Positions 1 to 8,100 of a stretch of 64,000 nucleotides of DNA are shown here, in pieces. The DNA lies in the NCBI GenBank assembly GCA_938011325.1, contig CALLUD010000025.1:1-64000 (forward strand), in the 5' to 3' direction. This stretch comes from an uncultured Spartobacteria bacterium (GTDB taxonomy: Bacteria; Verrucomicrobiota; Verrucomicrobiia; Chthoniobacterales; JAATET01). Every line of letters begins with the position of its first letter. Position 1 is the first letter of the stretch. A model generated the notes under the pieces. It did not search any database. It was not told the DNA's origin and saw only the letters and a list, made by a program, of their open reading frames with translations. The translations under genes and the position numbers were made by a program.

Positions 1-53
1 TCTACCCCCCAGAACTCTACTTTTGAACCGTCCACTTTTTCGGGGGCAGGCCA
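1..53 (-). mobile_element. Probable terminus of an IS3-family insertion sequence
   Basis: Read on the minus strand, the bases inward from position 53 begin TGGCCTGCCCCC and continue with GAAAAAGTGGAC and then AAAAGTAGAGTT. This resembles the terminal inverted repeats of many IS3-family (IS407-like) elements, which open TGACCTGCCCCC or a close variant. The boundary falls in the middle of the M56 peptidase reading frame, just after its zinc motif, where the family would normally continue with membrane and catalytic sequence. The rest of the element and its transposase lie outside the window. The family assignment rests on remembered terminal sequences, not on a search. Confidence 0.55.
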
Positions 54-695
54 CCATCGCCACCACAGATCCGCCCGATGGAGATGTCCCAGCTCGTGTT
101 GGATCACGTGGCGAAGCTGTCCGGCGCTCCAGGTTTCAATCCCATCCGCCGGCAAAAGGATCACCGGATTCAGCCATCCACACAAAGCCGGACCGGCAAC
201 TTCTCCGGTCACCAGCACACGAACCCGCGAAGGCAACCCGGGCACCTTCACCGCAACCTCACGCGTCCGGTCGGTCGCACGTTCGATCAATCGGCGCCCA
301 CGAATGGCCCCGAAAACAGGAGGCCCGAAGACTGCGAGTATACCGATGCCCCACACCCCCAGGAAAACCCCGGACCAATCCATTCGGTGGGGTGACGTCA
401 CTCGAGCATCGGCAAATTCTGCCACTTCCGGCTCCCGAGACCTCTCCGGTGCGGATTCCTCGATGCGAATCGTTGCACGGTAGGTCGGCACCTCTGCCGG
501 CAGCGTCAGCCATGGGAAATGCGGAAATACAGGAATCATCATCCGCACCATCACGAGCGTCCAAATGGCAAACACGACCCCTGCTCCGAAGCGTCGCCGC
601 AGCCAGGGCCTGATCAACCACACGAGCAAAATGGCCACGGATCCGAGTCCATTCGCATACAGCAGCCACTCGATCAGGGTCCCAGGTCGCACCAT
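1..695 (-). pseudogene. M56-family (BlaR1-like) membrane peptidase, 3' end lost to IS insertion
   Basis: The ATG at 695 lies four bases after the stop of the preceding gene. About 214 codons can be read down to the IS boundary. Hydrophobic segments occur near residues 8-30, 40-62 and 108-130. The end carries the zinc peptidase signature HELGH (about residues 200-204) in the context RHVIQHELGHLHRADLW, typical of M56 metallopeptidases such as BlaR1/MecR1. Family members normally have further membrane helices and often a sensor domain after this point; here the frame runs into IS-like sequence from position 53. In BlaI/BlaR systems the peptidase relieves repression by BlaI, whose gene is upstream. 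The protein is probably non-functional unless the distal part survives beyond the element. The start is set by spacing to the upstream gene. Confidence 0.75.
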
Positions 696-699
696 GGCG

Positions 700-1366
700 T
701 TATTCCTTTCTCAGGATCTTGAGACGGCAGATCAGAAGAATCTGATCTTCGGCCATCGAAGGGGGTTGCTCATCATCCGAAAACCCAAGGGCTGGTGGGT
801 TGCCATAACTCAGCACGACCGCTTGCCCGTCTTCAATGGTGACGGTTGATTGAATCCGCCGTGTCGAAAATTGAGGCAAGGAAACCGATGAGCCTTCGGC
901 TTCCGGATCGGAGAACCCAATAAAGAGCGTGTATTCGCCATCAAACTGCAGGTGAATGGTTTCACCATCCGCATCCACAACAGGGGTGCAATGCAACGTC
1001 AAACCGAGGTTCTTTGTCTGGAACTCCACCGGTATCGCCTCCCCATCCGACGACTCAAATTTGATCGGATAGCGAAACTCACGAAAACCGCCTCCAATTT
1101 GGCGTTTACCGCCGACTGAACCACCGCTCGTGGCCGATCAAGGAACTCCGCCCCTGCATCCTTGAGACGTTGAAGCACCTCCCGACTCTCATCCGCATTA
1201 AGCACTCCGATCCCATTCGTATCCCCAAACTCGCATGCCTCCATCATCTGTCCCGGTGTCGCACGCACGACGCAGGCGTCGATCTCCACCGTCGGCATCC
1301 TTTCCGCATGGAGCACCCCTGTCAGCAAATCCCGAAAATCGTTACCCAAGGAATCCCCTTCATCAT
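700..1366 (-). pseudogene. Secreted protein with a secretin-like C-terminal domain, two frameshifts
   Basis: A gene of about 220 codons can be rebuilt from three frames. It starts at ATG 1366, overlapping the BlaI stop, with an AGGAGGA site in front. The first frame encodes a signal-peptide-like start (MMKGIPWVTIFGI). One missing T near 1326-1330 moves it to the frame that continues with LLTGVLHAERMPTVEIDA. One missing C at about 1083 then moves it to the frame reading EFRYPIKF, FQTKNLGLTLHCTPVV and GETIHLQF, ending at 700. The series EFRYP, then F-T-N-G-T-L, then P-V-D-G-I-L resembles the end of a bacterial secretin domain used in planctomycete and verrucomicrobial proteins. The reading frames on either side fit end to end, so this is one broken gene. 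Each lesion is a single-base loss in a short homopolymer, so sequencing error is possible, but the neighbouring IS hit favours genuine decay. Confidence 0.7.
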
Positions 1367-1764
1367 CTTCCTCCTTTTCGGGCACCCGGTTGATTCCGTG
1401 ATCGATCGTCGAGGATCTGCCGGAGGCGGACGATTTCGTCCTCCGACAGCGGAGCGGTCTCGCAAAAATGCATGAGCAACGGGGCCGTCGCCCCACGAAA
1501 CACGCGCTTCAAAAACGAGTCGGCCTCCGCCTTCACGCACCGTTCCCGCGGAATTCTCGGCGAGTAGCGAAATGCCCGGCCCTCACGTTTCGCGGTGAGC
1601 ACGCCTTTTGAAACCAGTCGCGCGAGAAATGTGTTCACCGTCTTCTGCTTCCAGCCGGAATGCGGCAGCCGCTCGGCAACCTCCACCGCCGTAAGCCCGG
1701 GCTCCGCCCAAAGCACGTCGGCGACGAGCCATTCACTTTCCGAAATCGACGGGGGACGCGGCAC
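1363..1764 (-). CDS. blaI: BlaI/MecI-family transcriptional repressor
   Basis: This 133-residue protein has the BlaI layout. An N-terminal winged helix-turn-helix (about residues 7-75, with SESEWLVADVLW, LTAVEVAERL and KTVNTFLARLVSKGVL) is followed by a helical dimerisation tail. Members bind TACA-TGTA dyads as dimers and are inactivated by cleavage on a signal from an M56 partner. The partner gene lies downstream in the same operon but is disrupted, so this repressor may now be locked on its operators. Its stop overlaps the start of the next gene. Two dyads match the expected operator just upstream. Length and domain content are normal for the family. What it controls besides its own operon cannot be seen. 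Confidence 0.9.
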   Translation of the reverse strand: MPRPPSISESEWLVADVLWAEPGLTAVEVAERLPHSGWKQKTVNTFLARLVSKGVLTAKREGRAFRYSPRIPRERCVKAEADSFLKRVFRGATAPLLMHFCETAPLSEDEIVRLRQILDDRSRNQPGARKGGR

Positions 1765-1773
1765 GGTTATCTC

Positions 1774-1808
1774 CTACGAATGTAGGCGATACTGACTACA
1801 TTTGTCAG
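1774..1808. promoter_or_regulatory. Probable BlaI operators
   Basis: Two dyads lie between blaI and the end of the DeoR-type gene: CTACGAATGTAG at 1774-1785 (perfect) and GACTACATTTGTCAG at about 1794-1808 (near perfect). Both match the TAC-N-GTA core of operators known for BlaI/MecI proteins. The first lies 10 bp from the blaI start, which suggests autoregulation. Confidence 0.6.
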
Positions 1809-1821
1809 ACTTGTCAACAAC

Positions 1822-2580
1822 TTACCGCACCCGTTCGACAGCCACTCCGGCGGTGCGCAGTTCCTCGATGGCCTTCTCCGCGGCCGTCTCGTCGGTGAAC
1901 ACGCGATCGACTTCCGACACCGGCGCCACTTCGAAGTTCGCGGTCGCGCCAAGTTTCTCCCCGGTCGCCAGCACGATCGTCTGCGAGGCATGCCGGATCA
2001 TCGCCTGCTTCACCAAGCTCTCCTCGTAGGTCAGATCCGTGACCCCGAACTCCGCATGAATCGAGCACACCCCCAGAAAGCAAAGGTCGGCATGGATTCG
2101 CTGGTAGGCGGCCACGGTATCGGCCCCGACTGCGGTGAGACTCGATTTGAGAAGCCGGCCGCCGATGAGCTGAATCTCAATGTTGGAAAACTCCGCGACC
2201 GCCGTCGCCGTCGCCGTGCAATGGGTGATCACCGTCAGGGCAAACGTCCGGGGCATTTGCCGGGCGAGTTCCAGCACGGTCGTTCCCGCATCCAGAAAGA
2301 TAACCTGCCCGGGTCGAATCAATTTTGCCGCCGCCGCCGCGATCCGGTGTTTCTCCCCGACATGCTCCCGCGAGCGCACGCGGAAATCGGGATGCGTCGT
2401 GGAAATCGGCACCGCGCCTCCATGCACCCGCCGCAACTGCCCCCGCCCCGCCAGCTCGGCCAGATCGCGACGCACCGTGTCTTCCGACACCTTCAACGCC
2501 GCGGCCAGCTCGGCGGATAGCACCCGGCCATCTGCGGCCAATCGCTTGAGGATTTCTTCGAGGCGTTGCTCCTGCAGCAT
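1822..2580 (-). CDS. DeoR/GlpR-family sugar-phosphate-responsive repressor
   Basis: The 252-residue protein has the DeoR-type N-terminal helix-turn-helix (EERLxxIL-like start, then SEDTVRRDLAELAGRGQLRRVHGGA at roughly residues 32-56) and the C-terminal effector domain with DAGTTVLELAR (about residue 95) and the GADTVAA and GVCSIHAEFG elements of the sugar-phosphate binding fold. Such proteins repress carbohydrate genes until a phosphorylated sugar binds. The gene is divergent from a HAD phosphatase and a SemiSWEET channel across only 52 bp, so those are the likely targets. No strong Shine-Dalgarno is visible before the ATG. The effector cannot be predicted. Confidence 0.88.
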   Translation of the reverse strand: MLQEQRLEEILKRLAADGRVLSAELAAALKVSEDTVRRDLAELAGRGQLRRVHGGAVPISTTHPDFRVRSREHVGEKHRIAAAAAKLIRPGQVIFLDAGTTVLELARQMPRTFALTVITHCTATATAVAEFSNIEIQLIGGRLLKSSLTAVGADTVAAYQRIHADLCFLGVCSIHAEFGVTDLTYEESLVKQAMIRHASQTIVLATGEKLGATANFEVAPVSEVDRVFTDETAAEKAIEELRTAGVAVERVR

Positions 2581-2632
2581 GCGTGTTTTTGCGGTTTTTT
2601 ATTTGATTACGCCGATATATGCGCTTTGTTAA

Positions 2633-3460
2633 GTGAAAAGAATGAAGAACAGCATCAGACTCGCCGCGATCGACCTCGACGGCACCCTGCTTGGGCCGGA
2701 CCATCAAATCAGCCCGGCAAATCTCGCCGCCCTGCAGCATCTGGAGGCGCAGGGCATCGAAATTCTCATCGCCACGGGTCGGCACATCACACGAATCGCC
2801 CCTTATCTTGCAAAAATCCGTCGCGCACGCTGGGCCGTAACCTGCCAGGGCGCTTCGGTGCTCGATCTGGAGAACCGCACCGCAATCCACTCCGCCTTTC
2901 TCACGCCTGCGGAGTCGCGGCTTCTCGTCGATCTCGGCACCCGGCTCGGATACACGAGCATCATCTACGCGGAGGACATCATTCGCGCTCCGCAACTCAA
3001 CGCCATGACCGATCTCTACGCGCGCATCGGCGGGGGAGCGCCGGTGCCGATGCAGCTTTCCGAGCTGGCCCGCATTCGCACGCACAAGGTCATCTGGCTC
3101 GGCTCGTCCGAATCGATCACCCGCCTGCCGGAACTCCCGGAAATCGCGGACCTCCCGCTCTACCACGTCCGCTCGCACGAGCACGTCTACGAGTTTTTGC
3201 CGTCGGAGGCGTCGAAGGCTCTCGGAGTCGCCGCGGTCGCGGAACGCCTCGGCATCGCGGCCGCGGAAGTCGTCGCGTTTGGCGACGGGGACAACGACAT
3301 CCCGCTCTTCCGCTGGGCGGGTCATTCCTTCGCCATGCCGCACGGAAGCCGCGCCGCCCGCCAGGCTGCGCGATCCATTGCCCCCGCCGGCGATGCGGGA
3401 AATGCTTTCGCTCGCGCCGTGGAAATGCTCGAACAACAGCCATGCCCGACAATCAAGTAA
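2633..3460 (+). CDS. HAD-superfamily (Cof-type) phosphatase
   Basis: A Cof/YbiV-like HAD hydrolase of about 275 residues. Motif I is DLDGTLL with nucleophile and acid/base aspartates near the N terminus, motif II is ATGRH, and motif IV is FGDGDNDIPLF near residue 220. The insert between motifs II and III is the alpha/beta cap of Cof-type enzymes, which dephosphorylate sugar phosphates and other small phosphoesters. The reading frame allows a GTG start at 2633 or an ATG at 2642; the ATG preserves the conserved start of the fold and may be the true one. The last 19 bp overlap the next gene. Together with the divergent DeoR-type regulator and the sugar channel, it suggests sugar-phosphate turnover. 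The substrate is unknown. Confidence 0.88.
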   Translation: MKRMKNSIRLAAIDLDGTLLGPDHQISPANLAALQHLEAQGIEILIATGRHITRIAPYLAKIRRARWAVTCQGASVLDLENRTAIHSAFLTPAESRLLVDLGTRLGYTSIIYAEDIIRAPQLNAMTDLYARIGGGAPVPMQLSELARIRTHKVIWLGSSESITRLPELPEIADLPLYHVRSHEHVYEFLPSEASKALGVAAVAERLGIAAAEVVAFGDGDNDIPLFRWAGHSFAMPHGSRAARQAARSIAPAGDAGNAFARAVEMLEQQPCPTIK

Positions 3461-3717
3461 TCGGCCTCGCCGCCGCCACGCTGACAACGTTCTCGTTCGT
3501 CCCGCAGGTCGTGAAGATCTGGCGCACCCGCCAAGCGGAGGACATTTCGCTGCCCGCTTTCAGCATCTTCGCGACCGGCGTTTTCCTGTGGCTGGTCTAC
3601 GGAGTGCTGAGGAATGACCTGCCGCTCATCCTCGCAAACCTCATCACTTTCCTCCTCGCAATCAGCGTGCTCGGCCTCGCGATCTACCTGCGCCGCTCTT
3701 CCAAAAAATCGCGCTGA
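3442..3717 (+). CDS. SemiSWEET sugar transporter
   Basis: A 91-residue membrane protein with three predicted helices (about residues 5-25, 38-58 and 63-83), which fits the SemiSWEET triple-helix bundle. The PQ-loop signature is present as FSFVPQVVKIWRTRQAEDIS in the first helix and following loop. SemiSWEETs dimerise to form a facilitative sugar pore in the inner membrane. The start at 3442 lies inside the phosphatase gene, so the two are probably translationally coupled. The length is normal for the family (85-95 residues). The lysine- and serine-rich tail is presumably cytoplasmic. The sugar carried cannot be told from sequence. Confidence 0.88.
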   Translation: MPDNQVIGLAAATLTTFSFVPQVVKIWRTRQAEDISLPAFSIFATGVFLWLVYGVLRNDLPLILANLITFLLAISVLGLAIYLRRSSKKSR

Positions 3718-3796
3718 CCGCTCACATTGCCCGGCGAAACCGGTGTGCAAGGAATCGCCACTTTGATGCGAGGCAATTCGAGGTTAGCGTTCTCGT

Positions 3797-4057
3797 ATGA
3801 AAAAGGCGCTTGCAGCCGCCGCCGCGCTCGCGGTCGGCACCGCGTGGGCAAACCCGCCGGTCGTCATTGTGCAACCCGCACCCAGACCGGCCGTCGTTTC
3901 TCCGCTCACCAACTCCACATCGAGCAGCAACCAGGCCGTGATGAACCAGATCACCGGGACTCTCAATCAGCGACGCTTCGAACATCAGCTCAGCACCACG
4001 CAGGCCGCGCTTCGCACCCAGGCAATCAACGCCGTCCAGACCCGCTCGACTCGTTGA
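3797..4057 (+). CDS. Small secreted protein of unknown function
   Basis: An 86-residue product with a clear Sec signal peptide (MKKALAAAAALAVGTAWA, cleavage expected before NPP). The mature part begins with a proline/valine-rich stretch and continues with a Gln/Asn/Ser/Thr-rich helical segment. No family is recognised. It lies 79 bp after the SemiSWEET gene and is followed by an inverted repeat, so it may form its own unit. The charged start and small residues before the cleavage site support a real gene, but the coding evidence is otherwise modest. Confidence 0.6.
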   Translation: MKKALAAAAALAVGTAWANPPVVIVQPAPRPAVVSPLTNSTSSSNQAVMNQITGTLNQRRFEHQLSTTQAALRTQAINAVQTRSTR

Positions 4058-4093
4058 CCCCGGGCTGAGGGGTAACAGATAAATTGAAAGGCC

Positions 4094-4134
4094 GGGCTGC
4101 CACGCCGTATGGTTCGAGGACCGTCTGGCAGCCC
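4094..4134. terminator. Possible bidirectional terminator hairpin
   Basis: A perfect 9-bp inverted repeat, GGGCTGCCA (4094-4102) and TGGCAGCCC (4126-4134), encloses a 23-base loop between two convergent genes. There is no T tract after either arm, so intrinsic termination is plausible but not certain. Confidence 0.4.
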
Positions 4135-4157
4135 TCAATCTGCAATCGCGCCTCCAA

Positions 4158-5102
4158 CTAAAACGCGATCTCCATGGCATTTTGCCGCGCCTGAGCGACT
4201 TCCCCGACGCTTAATCCCGCCGCCGGCGCTGCGACATCGTATTCGTAGGCGAGGTCGATGCCGCTGATGCCCGGGTCGTCCGTGTTGATTGTTGCCAGCA
4301 GCCCGCGCTCGAGAAATTGCTTCAACGGATGGCTCGCATAGCCGCGCACCGTGCTCGTCTGCACGTTGCTCGTCAGGTTGCATTCGAGGCCGATGCGATG
4401 CTCGGCGAGATAATCCATCAACGCCGGGTCCTCGACGGCGCGCACGCCATGCCCGATTCGCGTCGCGCCGAGGTCACGAATCGCCGACCAGATGCTCTCC
4501 GGTCCCGCCGCCTCGCCGGCATGGATCGTCACTCCGAGGCCCGCGTCGCGCACGCGCCGGAAATGCTCGACGAACAGTTGCGGCGGAAAATTTCCTTCGT
4601 CCCCCGCAAGATCGATTGCCACCAGCCCCTCGCGACACGCGAGCAACGCATCGAGTTCCCTTTTGCACGATTCCACGCCAAACGTCCGGCTCAGGATGCC
4701 GATCAATTTCGTCGGCACTCCAAAATCCCGCACCCCGGCGTTCACGCCATCCATCACCGCCTCCACGACCGCCTGCGGGTTGAGTCCGTGCGGCTGCGCC
4801 ATGAAGACCGGACTGAACCGCAGCTCCAGCGCATCGAGTCCCTCGCGTTTGGCGTCCTCCACGTTTTCATAGGCGACGCGGCGGCACGCCTCTTCATTCA
4901 CCAGCACGCCGACCATCCATTCAAACTTCGCCAGAAACGCCATCAGCCCCGGCTGCGGCTCACTCACGACCACGTGCGGACGCAACGTATCGAGCGTGCG
5001 GCCGGGAAGCGGCAGGCCATTCTCCAGACCCAGTTCGAGAATGGTGCTGAGCCGGATGGAACCGTCGAGATGTCGGTGAAGATCGATGCATGGCGGCTGC
5101 AT
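4158..5102 (-). CDS. add: Adenosine deaminase
   Basis: A 314-residue amidohydrolase of the adenosine deaminase family, which converts adenosine or deoxyadenosine to the inosine form in purine salvage. Visible motifs are HRHLDGS (zinc ligands, about residues 9-15), the RFSP element (about 97), TIHAGEAAGP (zinc ligand and catalytic Glu, about 195-204), RIGHGVR (catalytic His, about 219-225), CNLTSN and the zinc-ligand motif INTDDPGISG near residue 277. All catalytic residues are in place. The C terminus stops at NAMEIAF, roughly 15-20 residues shorter than the commonest family length, so the last helix may be trimmed. It follows the CotH protein gene on the same strand after 46 bp. Confidence 0.93.
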   Translation of the reverse strand: MQPPCIDLHRHLDGSIRLSTILELGLENGLPLPGRTLDTLRPHVVVSEPQPGLMAFLAKFEWMVGVLVNEEACRRVAYENVEDAKREGLDALELRFSPVFMAQPHGLNPQAVVEAVMDGVNAGVRDFGVPTKLIGILSRTFGVESCKRELDALLACREGLVAIDLAGDEGNFPPQLFVEHFRRVRDAGLGVTIHAGEAAGPESIWSAIRDLGATRIGHGVRAVEDPALMDYLAEHRIGLECNLTSNVQTSTVRGYASHPLKQFLERGLLATINTDDPGISGIDLAYEYDVAAPAAGLSVGEVAQARQNAMEIAF

Positions 5103-5148
5103 CGGGGTCTTCTACGGACTCCCGCAGCCGCGCGCAATCCCGCCGCGT

Positions 5149-8100
5149 TTACTCTGCAACCGTGGTTTCCAGGCGCAGGAAGAGTCGCTGCGGCAATTGC
5201 GGATCCGTCACCGGAATCTCCACCTTCCGGGTCTCCACGGTGCCCTGCACCGAGACGCGCTCATCGGAAACCGGCTCCCAGAGTTTCAGGTCCTCCGACT
5301 TCTGCGGCTGATACGTCGCATCGGGGCGATTCACCGGCCGCTTGTAAGTGAGCCGGAAAACCGACCCGTCGCCATCCACGATCCAATCGAACGTCGGCTC
5401 ATACTCGCGCTCGTCCTCGGCAACGAGTGGTTCCGTGCCGCGGGCGTATTCCCGCCAGTTGCTCGCGTGGTCCTCATCCGGATCGGCATCCCGATCGCCG
5501 ACCTCACCACCCGCCGGGAAATGGTATTTCGTCCATTGATCAAACGTTGGTCCGTAGGTTCCCGGCGATGGCGCCTCGGAAATCCACTGTCCTTCGACAA
5601 GGTTCACCGACGCCCCTTCCGGCACGCCGTCCGTGCTGTAGGTCATCGTCTGCACCACGGAGCCATCACGAGCGAGGATGCGAAGCGTTTCGCCGCTGTC
5701 CGACAACGCCCCTTCCTTCCACTCGCCAATGATTCGATCGCTCATCCCGGTGCCGTAACGCGCCTCGAAAGCACTGCGGTCGCGGACCACCAGCGCAATC
5801 TCACCAGGCTTGAGCGTGAGCGGTGCCAGGGTCACCCCCGACCCACCTCCAACGCCGTCGGTGAGCACCATCTCGAACGTGTTCACCGTGCGATTGCCGA
5901 CGTTCCTCAACTCGATGAATTCGAAATCCTGCGCCGTCGGCTCGAACAACGCCTCGCGTTCCGCAGGCGTCGGCTCCGTCGGCCGGAAATGAATCTCGCT
6001 GATCGCCACATCTCCAGCGACCGCAAACACCTCGTCCACGAGATACACCCGTAGCAACGGCGCACTCCAATTCGTGACCACAGCCACCGGGAAGGGCGCG
6101 TAGTTCCCCTTCCGCCGGGCTCGCAGCACCGTCGTTTGATTAATCGTGATCGGTTCCGAATAAACCGGCGCAGTCGTGGCCGTGCTTCCGCCATACGGGC
6201 GCGGATCGGTTCCATCGAGGCGATAATGAATGGTGTTCGAGCCCGACAACGTGACCGTCGTCCCCGCCGGCACGACTCCGCTCTCGAGCGATGCCGAGGG
6301 CGGTCCGGGAATCCGCGTGTCCAACCACGGCGCGCGCCCCAGATTGCCGGGGGTTGTCGAGATCAGCCATGTCTTCATGCGTGCAATCTCGCCGGAGTGG
6401 CTTCCGCTTACGAACGTATTGCCCCCGCTTCCGCTTCCTGGCCATCGAGCGGCGTCCCGCGCACCGATCGTGTTGCCAATCTGCGCGCCAAGCGTATCGG
6501 CCAGCGCCTCGAGATTCTCGTTCGAGAAGATATCGCCGCGCAGCTCCCACCAGCGATCGACCCACTCCTGCACGAATTCCGCGTCCTGGAACAAATATCC
6601 CCACCAGTCGCGGGTGAAGAAATACTCGATTGCGTTCCACGAACGCGGATTCTGGTCACGGCCATCGTCGGAGCCCAGCGAGCGGTCGAAGTCCCACACC
6701 GGGCCGGCCTTGATCTTCCCGTTTCGATCCTTGTGGAAAAAGGCGCTGAGCCGGAGCCCATCGACATCGTAAACGAGGGTCGACAGCACATGATGGTCGA
6801 TCCATGCCGGCACGTCGATGAACCTCCGGTAGTTTCTCGTCGCGAATCCGGCGCTTCGCTCACTGTGCAGCGTATCCTCGAACGTCTGCACGAGCCCCTT
6901 CAGGTAGGCGACCTGCTCGTCGGTGGCGTCATCGGCATCCGGCTCCACCATCACCAGGCTCTGGCCACTTTCCGGATTCGGGATGCCGCGATTTGTCCGC
7001 CAGCTCACTTCATCGGGATCCGATCGATCGATCTTGAAAATGTAACCGCCGGTCAGTGCGTCGCCGGCATTGTCCTGTGGTCCGATCGACTCGATGTCGA
7101 GCCGGTCCTTGTCGGATTCGATGCGCTCGGTCAGCGTGTAGATGCCCGCGTAGTCGGTATAATCGAGTTTACCGCCATTCGTATTGACGAACATCTCCAC
7201 GAACCGCGTCCGCGGTGCCCACCACCCCATCCGGCGCGAAAGCTCGAAGACGAAGGCATTGTGAATGTGCGTGTCATCGTATCCCCACGTGCCGGTGAGA
7301 ATCCAATCCCCATCCGCGGCCATTCCCAGCAGCGAGTGCGAGGCATCTTCGTTCCATTCGTCCCATGTCTCCATGCGGTAGCTTTTCTTTGGGAAGTTGG
7401 CGGAACTCGATCCCCGCACACGAAAGCCCGCACGCGTCGACAGCGAAGGCGTCGCGCTCAACGAAGCAGGCCCGCCTGTCGGCTCGAAGAGATGGAGTAT
7501 TGCCGTCTTGTAAGTTGAGGCATCCGGAGCGCCTCCCCCGTGGCTGTCGAGCACGGCGATCGGCAGTGTGGACGTGAAGTTCGACGTGTTGTTGTTGCTG
7601 CCCGTCTCGAGAAGGAGATATTGCACGGTCGTCGTGGCACCTTTCTGACCCGTCACGGGATCAAAGACCGCCGCACGAATAAGCCGGCTGGCGCTGATCG
7701 AGATCGGCCCCGTGTAAAGCGTGGAGGACAACGTCGGATCCGGGATGTTCGCGCCGGGATTCGAGGAGGGCGCGACCATCACGTAGCGAATCTGCTGACC
7801 CGCCGCAGCACCGGAGAGAGTAAGGTTGAAGGGCGCAGTGAACGTCCCCGGGGCCCGGGAAACCTTCACCGTTTGCGGAAGACGCAGTGTGTCGGGCCCG
7901 CCATTCCGGGCGCCGGGCGTGGCCACCGAGAAGTAGCCGACCATCGGCTCGACATCGTCGCTTTCCACCACGGCCCGCACCTCCGCGAGCAGATAGACGT
8001 CGGAACTGGTAATCGACTCGTTGAGCAGCTGAAAGGCGAGAACGTTGGTGCCGGCGACGAGATCCTGAACCTGCCCGGAAAGATCGAATTCCTCCGTCTC

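Noticed and set aside
23..613. Plus-strand frames at the left edge
   Set aside because: They are antisense to the M56 peptidase fragment, whose HELGH motif and membrane helices are clear.
2177..3487. Minus-strand frame of over 430 codons
   Set aside because: It covers the HAD gene in antisense and the DeoR-type gene out of frame; both real genes have complete motifs.
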